In this document: positions 1 to 5,786 of the stretch, in pieces
Layout: each line of letters opens with the position of its first letter
Numbering within the stretch: position 1 is the first letter of the stretch
Assembly (NCBI GenBank): GCA_946494345.1
Contig: CAMMBX010000071.1
Span: 1 to 6,127 of the forward strand
DNA from: an uncultured Mycoplasmatota bacterium
Lineage (GTDB): Bacteria > Bacillota_I > Bacilli_A > RF39 > UBA660
DNA length: 6,127 nt
Reading direction: 5' to 3'
Notes under the pieces: model-generated
What the model was told of the DNA's origin: nothing
The model's input: the letters and a program-made list of their open reading frames with translations, nothing else
Databases searched by the model: none
Position numbers and translations under genes: made by a program

Positions 1-22
1 TAACAATAAACTATAAACATGA

Positions 23-58
23 AAAAATAATTCCTAAACTTAATTAGGAATTATTTTT
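23..58 (-). terminator. Intrinsic terminator of the HTH-membrane regulator gene
   Basis: A perfect 15-bp inverted repeat (arms 23-37 and 44-58, 6-nt loop) is seen. Read on the minus strand, its last arm ends in a run of T (complement of the A run at 22-27), giving a stem plus U-tract. The TAA stop of the regulator gene (44-46) lies inside the upstream arm, so the hairpin begins in the coding region. The plus strand also has T5 at 54-58, so it could act in both directions. Confidence 0.8.
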
Positions 59-1423
59 AACAAAGAATGCTTTATTATTATTTTTAATTATATTAATATT
101 ATTACTACTTGTCTTTATAGTAACTTTATACTCATTTAATTTATCATAATTATAAACTTTACCATCTTTAATATCATCACTTATTTTGTCAATTGCATTC
201 TTAAAACTAAACTCTTTAGGACTATCCATATAAACTAATAAATTATTATTATGCATCTCTATTTCTATATTATTATTGATTAAATAATCATAATAAGTAA
301 CATTTACTAAAACTTTATCAGTTAAAGTATCATCTACGACATAATTTATTTCATCAGGATAATAACCTATAGTACTAAATTCATTAGACATAGGTAATGT
401 TTCTGTTACTTCCCTAGTTTTAACATCATTAGGTAAGTCATCTACATAAGTAATAGAGAAAAACTCAAATGCAAAGATAATTGATCCTATAATAATTATT
501 ATTAAAGATATAAGTAAAGTAATCATAACTCTTCTATAATTATTTTTATGATTAATAACAAAGTTAAGTGGTACTTCAAAACACAAAGCACTTATTATTA
601 TACATGATACTGTCCACAAAAGAATACCTATTAAAGGTAAACCTTTAAAAACAAATAATACTTCAAATCCTAACATAACTGCAAGTACTACAATACCTAT
701 AAGTGGTATCACTAAAAATAATACTACAAAGAATTTAATTATATAAATAATTATTTTAGCAAGTAACCTTGTTAAAGAATTACTATTACTGCTATTGTCT
801 TTAATAATGACCTTCTCTACTTCTTCTACTCTTTTCTCTTTAACTTTTGCAACTATTTCTTTATCAGTATCTTCTTTTATTTTAATTCTATCTAAATATT
901 TAATCTTTAAGACATAGACAAATATAACAATAGAGAAAACACTATATAAGATATCTACTATTAACCTAAATAATGTATTTAGTGTAGGTCCTACATAAGT
1001 AATACCTTCTAAAAGGTTAGTACCTATTAAGTTTTCTATAATATCTTTAGGAATAGTACCTACTATAATAATTATTACTAAAAGAAAGATTGTTACTAAA
1101 AACTCTATTATTTCTTTAAAACTCATACTTTCAAATAGACATACTATTTTCTTCATAACAGTATTAAACTTATCTAAAATATCTCTAGTATTAATAGTAG
1201 TTTCCTTTTCCTGTTTCTCTACACCTACATCTCCATTTACTAAAGTATCCATATCTACATTAAATATTTTACATATAGATATTAATTTATCCATCTCAGG
1301 ATAAGTCACTCCACTTTCCCATTTAGATACTGACTGTCTTGTAACATCTAATTTTTCAGCAAGAGCTTCTTGACTCATATTTTTATCTTTTCTTAACTTT
1401 TGCAAATTACTAGCAAAATTCAT
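44..1423 (-). CDS. XRE-family helix-turn-helix protein fused to a multi-pass membrane domain and an extracytoplasmic tail
   Basis: A predicted membrane-bound DNA-binding regulator of 459 aa. Residues about 3-60 form a clear XRE/Cro-type HTH domain, with the motif SQEALAEKLDVTRQSVSKWE near residues 17-36. About five hydrophobic segments follow, near 104-124, 150-174, 222-251, 262-283 and 300-322. A strongly charged stretch at about 175-210 lies between the second and third. The last ~135 residues are soluble, Asn-rich and probably beta-rich. With a cytoplasmic N-terminus, five crossings put the tail outside the cell, and the basic loop before the last segment fits the positive-inside rule. The start was set at the ATG at 1423: the upstream AGAGGTGAG is the Shine-Dalgarno, and a possible GTG start at 1432 lies within that site. 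HTH plus membrane proteins of this kind are common in Firmicutes; the signal sensed and the target genes are unknown. The spacer upstream (1433-1514) holds repeats that may be its own operator. Confidence 0.85.
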   Translation of the reverse strand: MNFASNLQKLRKDKNMSQEALAEKLDVTRQSVSKWESGVTYPEMDKLISICKIFNVDMDTLVNGDVGVEKQEKETTINTRDILDKFNTVMKKIVCLFESMSFKEIIEFLVTIFLLVIIIIVGTIPKDIIENLIGTNLLEGITYVGPTLNTLFRLIVDILYSVFSIVIFVYVLKIKYLDRIKIKEDTDKEIVAKVKEKRVEEVEKVIIKDNSSNSNSLTRLLAKIIIYIIKFFVVLFLVIPLIGIVVLAVMLGFEVLFVFKGLPLIGILLWTVSCIIISALCFEVPLNFVINHKNNYRRVMITLLISLIIIIIGSIIFAFEFFSITYVDDLPNDVKTREVTETLPMSNEFSTIGYYPDEINYVVDDTLTDKVLVNVTYYDYLINNNIEIEMHNNNLLVYMDSPKEFSFKNAIDKISDDIKDGKVYNYDKLNEYKVTIKTSSNNINIIKNNNKAFFVKNNS

Positions 1424-1452
1424 ATTTCTCACCTCTGTTTAAAACTTATCAA

Positions 1453-1480
1453 AAAACTTGGTTGCGGCCTACCAATTTTT
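1453..1480 (-). other. GC-rich inverted repeat in the spacer upstream of the HTH gene (attenuator, second terminator or operator)
   Basis: The arms TTGGT (1458-1462) and ACCAA (1471-1475) flank an 8-nt GC-rich loop. Outside one mismatch the pairing continues through A/T runs at 1453-1456 and 1477-1480. On the minus strand the structure is followed by T6 (complement of 1451-1456), which looks like an intrinsic terminator about 20 nt before the regulator's Shine-Dalgarno. It may stop readthrough from the thioredoxin operon, attenuate the regulator gene, or be a protein-binding palindrome. The sequence does not decide between these. Confidence 0.5.
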
Positions 1481-1505
1481 AGTTAATTTATGTAAATTTT
1501 TAGTT
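1474..1505. repeat. 11-bp direct repeat, two copies 21 bp apart, upstream of the HTH gene
   Basis: The sequence AATTTTTAGTT occurs at 1474-1484 and again at 1495-1505. The 21-bp period is two helical turns, which would place both copies on the same DNA face. The pair lies 50-80 bp before the start of the HTH regulator gene, where its promoter should be, so it is a candidate operator. The repeat is AT-rich, so chance recurrence in this background is possible. Confidence 0.45.
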
Positions 1506-1514
1506 GCATCAAAG

Positions 1515-1538
1515 AAAAAAGACTAGTTTTTGCTAGTC
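1515..1538 (-). terminator. Intrinsic terminator of the cvpA-like/thioredoxin operon
   Basis: On the minus strand GACTAG, a 6-nt loop, CTAGTC and then T6 are seen (arms 1533-1538 and 1521-1526, T-run from 1515-1520). The TAG stop codon of the thioredoxin gene (1533-1535) is part of the stem. The stem is only 6 bp, so it may be a modest terminator. Confidence 0.7.
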
Positions 1539-1838
1539 CCTTGGTAACCAAGATACTATTTCATCTAGATTATGGTAACCAACTTCTTTTTTAACTAAAG
1601 CACCATTTCTATATACTTCTATAGTAGGTACACTCATAATACCATGAGCTCTTGTTAAGTCATCAAACTGGTCTATATCCACTTTAACAACTTTAATTCT
1701 TGGAAATTTCTCAGCTATTTCTTCTAATACTGGGCTTAACATCTTACATGGTCCACACCAAGTAGCAAAGAAATCTACTATTACATCTCCTTCTTTTATT
1801 AGGCTTTCAAAATCATCAACATTTTCTAAAAAATTCAT
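1533..1838 (-). CDS. trxA: Thioredoxin
   Basis: A cytoplasmic thiol-disulfide reductant of 101 aa, close to the usual ~105 aa of thioredoxins. The single thioredoxin fold carries the canonical active site WCGPC at residues 27-31 (C28 and C31 as redox pair), a VDFFATWCGPC strand-helix start, the buried aspartate D22, and the cis-proline loop SVPT (P71). There is no signal peptide or extra domain. In the cell such proteins are reduced by thioredoxin reductase and supply electrons to ribonucleotide reductase and other enzymes; the reductase gene is not in this window. The ATG lies 2 nt after the stop of the cvpA-like gene, and its Shine-Dalgarno (GGGAGGAA) is embedded in the last codons of that gene, so the two are co-transcribed. 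A redox-active thioredoxin-like protein with another partner cannot be excluded, but the sequence is typical. Confidence 0.95.
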   Translation of the reverse strand: MNFLENVDDFESLIKEGDVIVDFFATWCGPCKMLSPVLEEIAEKFPRIKVVKVDIDQFDDLTRAHGIMSVPTIEVYRNGALVKKEVGYHNLDEIVSWLPRD

Positions 1839-1840
1839 TT

Positions 1841-2554
1841 TTATTCCTCCCTATATTTATTTATTACTTCATCAAGTCCTGAAATATCATCAAGTTTACC
1901 TGTTTCTTTAACATCATCCATAAAGTCTACTGATACAGTCTTATATTTTAGCATAATATCAATAACTTTTAAATCATTAGTATTTTTATCATCATCACTA
2001 CTTAAACTAAGTACATCTTCTATCGCATAATTAAGTCCACCTAAACAGTCTTTAAGTACAGGTGTATCATTAACAATAAACTGTCTTACCCCTGAATCCA
2101 TAAATAGACTACTTCCACTCATAGGAATAGCAATAACATTAAGGATTATAAACATTAAGATATATCCTTCTAATAGTCCTACTACAAATCCTAATAGTTT
2201 ATTAGGTAAAGCAAGTATTATAGTAGCATTAATAATTCTACTAAAAATACCCGTTACATCTATTAGTATTTGAAGTATTAGTCTAAATATTACAACTAAT
2301 ATTAAAAATGCAATTAATTGATAGAATATAATATTTAAACTAATTAAATTACCTAATGGTATTTTAAAATTAAAGAATGGTAAATAAGTACAGAAGAATC
2401 CTGCAATAAAATCTTTTAATAAGAAAGATAAGGCAAAAACAACTATTGTTCCTACAATTATAACAAGTTCCTTAAGTATTCCTCTTTTACTTCCTAAAAC
2501 ACCACAGAGTAAAATAAGTAAAACAATAACTACACTAAATATATTTGGGCTCAT
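1841..2554 (-). CDS. CvpA-family integral membrane protein
   Basis: A predicted membrane protein of 237 aa. Hydrophobic segments lie near residues 4-21, 29-48, 68-98 and 119-144, followed by a mostly acidic soluble C-terminal region (about 185-237). The GSKRGILKEL segment after the first membrane helix and the PNKLLGFVVGLLEGYIL segment (about 117-133) match the conserved pattern of the CvpA family (named for colicin V production in E. coli; biochemical role not settled). Two starts are possible: ATG at 2554, used here, and a TTG one codon earlier at 2557. AGAAGGAGAG upstream can serve either, and ATG was preferred as the stronger codon. The last residues, REE then stop, are encoded by the DNA that also forms the thioredoxin ribosome binding site. 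It heads the two-gene operon and diverges from rnhC, an association also seen in Bacillus, where a cvpA-like gene lies next to rnhC. Confidence 0.85.
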   Translation of the reverse strand: MSPNIFSVVIVLLILLCGVLGSKRGILKELVIIVGTIVVFALSFLLKDFIAGFFCTYLPFFNFKIPLGNLISLNIIFYQLIAFLILVVIFRLILQILIDVTGIFSRIINATIILALPNKLLGFVVGLLEGYILMFIILNVIAIPMSGSSLFMDSGVRQFIVNDTPVLKDCLGGLNYAIEDVLSLSSDDDKNTNDLKVIDIMLKYKTVSVDFMDDVKETGKLDDISGLDEVINKYREE

Positions 2555-2577
2555 CAAACCACTCTCCTTCTATAATT

Positions 2578-2583
2578 ATTATA
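2578..2583 (-). promoter_or_regulatory. -10 element for the cvpA-like/trxA operon
   Basis: A perfect TATAAT reads on the minus strand (ATTATA at 2578-2583), 23 bp before the ATG. No good -35 hexamer is found at 16-18 bp. Transcription would begin near 2571 and give a leader of under 20 nt. The position agrees with the operon start, but the region is AT-rich. Confidence 0.5.
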
Positions 2584-2601
2584 AACTATATTTTAAAACT
2601 A

Positions 2602-2610
2602 TGCTATAAT
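2602..2610 (+). promoter_or_regulatory. Extended -10 promoter of rnhC
   Basis: TGCTATAAT at 2602-2610 is a perfect extended -10 element (TGnTATAAT), 22 bp before the rnhC start. No recognisable -35 is needed for this class and none is seen. Start of transcription would be near 2617, directly at the Shine-Dalgarno AAGGAGAG (2617-2624), so the leader is very short. The upstream half of the promoter overlaps that of the divergent cvpA-like gene. Confidence 0.65.
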
Positions 2611-2632
2611 ATTTTTAAGGAGAGAGAAATTT

Positions 2633-3544
2633 ATGAACGTTGTTATTAAAGTAAATGATGAAGTTAAACAAAAAATGATAGAGTATTACAAGGATAAAAT
2701 GCGTGATAAAAAGATTCCTTATGTCGTATTTCAAGCGAAAGATGAAGATACTGTTATTACGATGTATGAATCTGGTAAAGTTATGTTTCAAGGTACTAGT
2801 GCCGATGTAGATGCGGCAATGTGGGGAACATTCTTATCTAATACAAAGGAGGAAAAAGAAAAACAGAAAGAAAAAGATTCTATATATCATAATTGTTCTT
2901 CTGTTGGTAGTGATGAAGTAGGAACAGGAGACTATTTTGGTCCTATTGTTGTAACGGCAACATATGTAAGTAAGGATAATGTAAAATACTTAGAAGATTT
3001 AGGAATAAGAGATTCTAAAAAATTAACTGATGACTTTATTTTAAAGGTAACTCCTGAAATAATTAAAAAGATCCCTTATAGATCCCTTATATTAACTAAT
3101 AAGGAATATAATGAAAAGTATAGTAGTGATATTAATATGAATAAGATAAAAGCTATTATGCATAACAAAGTACTTTATCAAATAATGCAGGAATTAAAAC
3201 CAGAAGTTGACTATATTATTGTCGATGAGTTTGCAAGAGAAGCAAGGTACTATGATTATATTAAAGATGTTCCTAATGTTCAAAGAGGAATAACCTTTGT
3301 CCAAAAAGCTGAGGACAAAAATCTAGCAGTTGGAGCAGCCTCTATTATTAGTAGATATATATTTCTAAAAGAATTTGATAAATTATGTGAGAAGCTTGAA
3401 CTACCTCTTCCTAAAGGAGCAGGACCTAATGTTGATAAAGTTGGTGAAGAACTTGTTAATAAGTATGGAGAAGAAAAGTTAAAAGATGTAGCAAAATATA
3501 ATTTTAAGAATACCGGAAGGATATTGAAGACTTTAATATTTTAA
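2633..3544 (+). CDS. rnhC: Ribonuclease HIII
   Basis: A cytoplasmic endonuclease that cuts the RNA strand of RNA/DNA hybrids, 303 aa, the usual size. Residues about 1-80 form the N-terminal TBP-like substrate-binding domain that marks HIII rather than HII, followed by a Lys/Glu-rich linker (72-82). The catalytic domain starts with GSDEVGTGDYFGP (92-104), which supplies D94 and E95; RDSKKL (126-131) is the next family motif. IIVDEFA contains D198, and KAEDKNLAVGAASIISR (225-241) contains E227, the position of the fourth acidic residue, giving the DEDE set expected for HIII. The C-terminal FKNT motif is present. The ATG at 2633 follows AAGGAGAG with about 8-10 nt spacing. The gene is alone on the plus strand, diverging from the cvpA-like operon and converging with the Fic gene. 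An 11-bp tandem duplication lies inside it at 3070-3091 without breaking the frame. Confidence 0.97.
   Translation: MNVVIKVNDEVKQKMIEYYKDKMRDKKIPYVVFQAKDEDTVITMYESGKVMFQGTSADVDAAMWGTFLSNTKEEKEKQKEKDSIYHNCSSVGSDEVGTGDYFGPIVVTATYVSKDNVKYLEDLGIRDSKKLTDDFILKVTPEIIKKIPYRSLILTNKEYNEKYSSDINMNKIKAIMHNKVLYQIMQELKPEVDYIIVDEFAREARYYDYIKDVPNVQRGITFVQKAEDKNLAVGAASIISRYIFLKEFDKLCEKLELPLPKGAGPNVDKVGEELVNKYGEEKLKDVAKYNFKNTGRILKTLIF
3070..3091. repeat. Perfect 11-bp tandem duplication within rnhC
   Basis: GATCCCTTATA occurs twice head to tail (3070-3080 and 3081-3091). Because 11 is not a multiple of 3, the two copies are read in different frames and encode different residues within KIPYRSLIL. The gene is intact with both copies; losing or gaining one copy would shift the frame. 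Confidence 0.9.
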
Positions 3545-3551
3545 ATAATAC

Positions 3552-3589
3552 TTAAACAACACATAGATTTAATTCTATGTGTTGTTTAA
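3552..3589. terminator. Shared bidirectional terminator between rnhC and the Fic gene
   Basis: A perfect 16-bp stem (3552-3567 with 3574-3589) and a 6-nt loop lie between the convergent genes. It starts 7 nt after the rnhC stop, and the TAG stop of the Fic gene (3575-3577) lies within one arm. The outer part of each arm is A/T-rich (TTAAA / TTTAA), but no long uninterrupted U-tract follows in either direction. The stem itself is the strongest evidence. Confidence 0.8.
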
Positions 3590-4237
3590 TTCTAATCCAA
3601 ATATACATTTATCGTATAAAAAAGGGATTATCTTATCTTTATTGCCAGTATTATAATACTCTGTTAATAGGTTATTAAACTCATTTATGTCATCTTCTTT
3701 AACAGAAATAATACCACAACCATTACTTATAAGAAGTTTGTTAGCAACTAAAATAGCAGTTCTTTTATTACCATCCCAAAATATTTGACTTCTCATTAAA
3801 TAAAGCATAAGATTTAAACTTCTACTAGTTATATTCTCTTCTTTTAAGAGCTCATTTATATTTGTAATAACATCTTCTCTATTAGGAATATCAGGAATAT
3901 AATCTACTCCATTTATACCAACTTTACCGGTTCTTAAAACACCCCATTCTAAAGACTCATTTCTTGACACAAAAGAATTTACTTTGCAAATAAAATCAAG
4001 TGTAATATCAGTATCTATATTAGAAAGAGTAAAATTCCAAGCATCCCTTAGATTTAAAATGCAATTTATTTCATCTAATCTTAAACTAGGAACATTTACC
4101 CCCTCTAAAATTGTTTTAGTATCAGGGTATGACGTATTGATTCCTTCAAGTCTTGCACTATTATAAATATTAGATACTAACACTTTTTTCGCTAAAAATA
4201 TATTTTGTTCTTTTGTTAAATGATATTTATCCCGCAT
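3575..4237 (-). CDS. Fic-domain protein with a Gln in place of the catalytic His
   Basis: A Fic/DOC-family protein of 220 aa. The family usually transfers AMP or another nucleotide phosphate moiety to a hydroxyl side chain of a target protein. The N-terminal helix contains SARLEG (27-32), matching the inhibitory motif (S/T)xxxE(G/N) of class II Fic proteins, in which E31 would block the nucleotide site. A region with RTGKVGI (102-108) and YIPDIP (113-118) fits the flap/target-binding segment. The central loop reads QIFWDGNKRTA (151-161) against the family HxFx(D/E)GN(G/K)R: the phosphate-binding GNKR is intact, but the general-base His is Gln151 (codon CAA, 3785-3787). The ATG has AGAGGTGA 8 nt upstream and a TATAAT (4263-4268). 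It is a single-gene unit between convergent rnhC and upstream asnS, with no partner antitoxin gene. It may be a variant subfamily, a pseudoenzyme or a different type of transferase; the frame is undamaged, so it appears to be maintained. Confidence 0.9.
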   Translation of the reverse strand: MRDKYHLTKEQNIFLAKKVLVSNIYNSARLEGINTSYPDTKTILEGVNVPSLRLDEINCILNLRDAWNFTLSNIDTDITLDFICKVNSFVSRNESLEWGVLRTGKVGINGVDYIPDIPNREDVITNINELLKEENITSRSLNLMLYLMRSQIFWDGNKRTAILVANKLLISNGCGIISVKEDDINEFNNLLTEYYNTGNKDKIIPFLYDKCIFGLELNNT

Positions 4238-4262
4238 AAGTTAGTCACCTCTTCTTTATTAC

Positions 4263-4291
4263 ATTATACTATAAGTCACTTTAAATTAAAA
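4263..4291 (-). promoter_or_regulatory. Promoter of the Fic gene
   Basis: On the minus strand a perfect -10 TATAAT (4263-4268) lies 17 bp downstream of a weak -35-like TTTTAA (4286-4291), 25 bp before the Fic ATG. The -35 region directly abuts the terminator of asnS. Predicted transcription start is near 4256, just upstream of the Shine-Dalgarno. Confidence 0.6.
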
Positions 4292-4294
4292 GCC

Positions 4295-4324
4295 AAAGAA
4301 AAACATCAAACAATGTCTTTCTTT
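4295..4324 (-). terminator. Intrinsic terminator of asnS
   Basis: On the minus strand a 12-bp stem (4313-4324 with 4295-4306, loop 4307-4312) is seen. One pair is G-U when read as minus-strand RNA but would be an A-C mismatch in plus-strand RNA, which fixes the direction. The downstream arm contains U5 and U3 runs; after it comes GGCTTTTAATTT. The stem starts 1 nt after the asnS TAA stop. The tail is not ideal, so strength is uncertain. Confidence 0.65.
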
Positions 4325-4325
4325 A

Positions 4326-5708
4326 TTAAAACTCACAGTTACCAGGTGTTCTTGGATATGGTATAACATCTCTTATATTTTCAACACCTGTTAAATAAAT
4401 TAAAAGTCTTTCAAAGCCCATACCAAATCCTGAATGAACACATCCACCATATTTACGTAAATTAATGTACCAGTCAAGTTCTTCTTTATCCATACCTAAC
4501 TCATCCATACGAGCGACTAACTTGTCATAGTCTTCTTCTCTTTGAGAACCACCCATTATCTCACCTGCACCAGGTACTTCTAGGTCAACAGCTGCAACAG
4601 TTTCACCATCAGGGTTTTGTTTCATATAGAAAGCTTTAATATCTTTAGGCCAGTCTGTAATAAATACTGGTCCACCAAAATATTCTGTGATATATTTTTC
4701 ATGCTCTTTAGCGATATCCTCACCTTGTTTTGGTTCGAACTCCCATTTAACATCAGCTTTTTGCAATATGTCTATAACCTCTTTATGAGTAACTCTAGTA
4801 AATTTAGATTTAACTAATTTAGTAAGTTTATCAAGTAGTCCTTTCTCAACAAACTTATCTAAGAATTCCATTTCATCATGAGCATGTTCTAATACATAAC
4901 TAACTACATACTTTAACATCTCTTCCATTATTTCCATATCGCCTTCTAAGTCACAAAAAGCAATCTCAGGTTCTATCATCCAAAATTCATTAGCATGCAC
5001 TTTAGTATTAGAGTTTTCTGCTCTAAATGTAGGACCAAAAGTGTAAGTTCTTTTGTAAGCTAAAGCGAATGTCTCTGCTTCTAATTGTCCTGATACTGTT
5101 AAAGATGCTGGTTTAGAAAACATATCTTTACTATAATCAACTTTACCATCTACTTTTGGAACATTTTCTAGGTCAAAACATGTAACATGAAACATCTCTC
5201 CTGCTCCTTCACAGTCACTTGCAGTTATTAATGGAGCATGAAAGTAAACATAGCCTCTATCTTGGAAATACTTATGAATAGCATAAGCTGCTACACTTCT
5301 AACACGAAATACTGCTTGAAACAAGTTAGTTCTAGGTCTAAGATATGCTTGTTCTCTTAAAAACTCACGTGAGTGTTTCTTAGGCTGTATTGGATAATCA
5401 TCTGGACACTCTCCTAATAAAATAACTTCTCTAGCTTGTATTTCAAAATCTTGTCCTTCTTTAGGTGATTTAACTACTACTCCCTTTACTCTAATTGCAC
5501 TTCCAACATGATATTTCTGAATATCCTCAAAGTCTTTTAACTTATTATCATAAACGACTTGTATATGTTTAAAACAAGTACCATCAGAAAAATCAATAAA
5601 ACCAAATTCTTTTTGTTTTCGATGATTTCTAATCCATCCTTCAATTGTAACTTCCTTATCCATAAAGTCTAAAACTTTTTCATATAATTCTTTTGCATCA
5701 ATTGTCAT
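4326..5708 (-). CDS. asnS: Asparaginyl-tRNA synthetase
   Basis: A cytoplasmic class IIb aminoacyl-tRNA synthetase that activates Asn with ATP and charges tRNA-Asn, 460 aa, the normal size. Residues about 18-100 are the OB-fold anticodon-binding domain (VTIEGWIRNHRKQKEFGFID). The class II catalytic core has motif 1 near 130-160 (FRVRSVAAYAIHKYF then APLITASDCEGAGE), motif 2 at about 224-248 (FGPTFRAENSNTKVHANEF), and motif 3 at about 427-456 (GFGMGFERLLIYLTGVENI followed by IPYPRTPG). The AENS.T..HANEF form of motif 2 and the ending RTPGNCEF identify AsnRS rather than AspRS. The ATG follows AGGAGGAG at 8 nt. An Asn-type T-box leader controls it, and a terminator lies immediately after the stop. 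No truncation or frameshift is seen. Confidence 0.98.
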   Translation of the reverse strand: MTIDAKELYEKVLDFMDKEVTIEGWIRNHRKQKEFGFIDFSDGTCFKHIQVVYDNKLKDFEDIQKYHVGSAIRVKGVVVKSPKEGQDFEIQAREVILLGECPDDYPIQPKKHSREFLREQAYLRPRTNLFQAVFRVRSVAAYAIHKYFQDRGYVYFHAPLITASDCEGAGEMFHVTCFDLENVPKVDGKVDYSKDMFSKPASLTVSGQLEAETFALAYKRTYTFGPTFRAENSNTKVHANEFWMIEPEIAFCDLEGDMEIMEEMLKYVVSYVLEHAHDEMEFLDKFVEKGLLDKLTKLVKSKFTRVTHKEVIDILQKADVKWEFEPKQGEDIAKEHEKYITEYFGGPVFITDWPKDIKAFYMKQNPDGETVAAVDLEVPGAGEIMGGSQREEDYDKLVARMDELGMDKEELDWYINLRKYGGCVHSGFGMGFERLLIYLTGVENIRDVIPYPRTPGNCEF

Positions 5709-5733
5709 AATTTTCTCCTCCTAATTAAAATAT

Positions 5734-5786
5734 AAAAAGACTAGTTCATACCACAATACTTAGTATTATGGGACGAAACTAGTCTT
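5734..5786 (-). terminator. T-box regulated terminator before asnS
   Basis: On the minus strand the arm AAGACTAGTT (complement of 5777-5786) pairs with AACTAGTCTT (complement of 5737-5746). A further near-continuous pairing (5751-5759 with 5763-5771, one G-U) sits above it, and the T5 run (5734-5738) follows. Forming it removes the 3' half of the antiterminator (5770-5778), so the two structures exclude each other. It ends about 10 nt before the asnS Shine-Dalgarno. Confidence 0.9.

Noticed and set aside
1424..1432. Earlier GTG start for the HTH protein (three extra residues)
   Set aside because: The GTG lies within AGAGGTGAG, which is the Shine-Dalgarno for the ATG at 1423; no separate site precedes the GTG.
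3984..4166. 60-codon plus-strand open frame inside the Fic gene
   Set aside because: It is antisense to a well-supported Fic domain, has no convincing ribosome binding site, and shows no recognisable protein pattern.
3575..4294. Two-gene toxin-antitoxin (Fic/Doc with separate antitoxin)
   Set aside because: No small open frame with a ribosome binding site lies beside the Fic gene; the inhibitory motif is within the protein.
4617..4817. 66-codon plus-strand open frame inside asnS
   Set aside because: It is antisense to the AsnRS catalytic core; its Phe/Leu/Ile-rich composition is what an AT-rich reverse strand gives.
1533..5708. UGA read as tryptophan (Mycoplasma-type code), suggested by the very low GC
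   Set aside because: Key Trp residues (for example in WCGPC and FWDGN) are TGG, and the genes translate fully without in-frame TGA.
1515..5786. Shared GACTAG arms in the thioredoxin terminator and the T-box terminator, as a possible mobile or repeated element
   Set aside because: Only 6-7 bp are shared and the loops and flanks differ; GACTAG/CTAGTC stems recur by convergence in Firmicute terminators.
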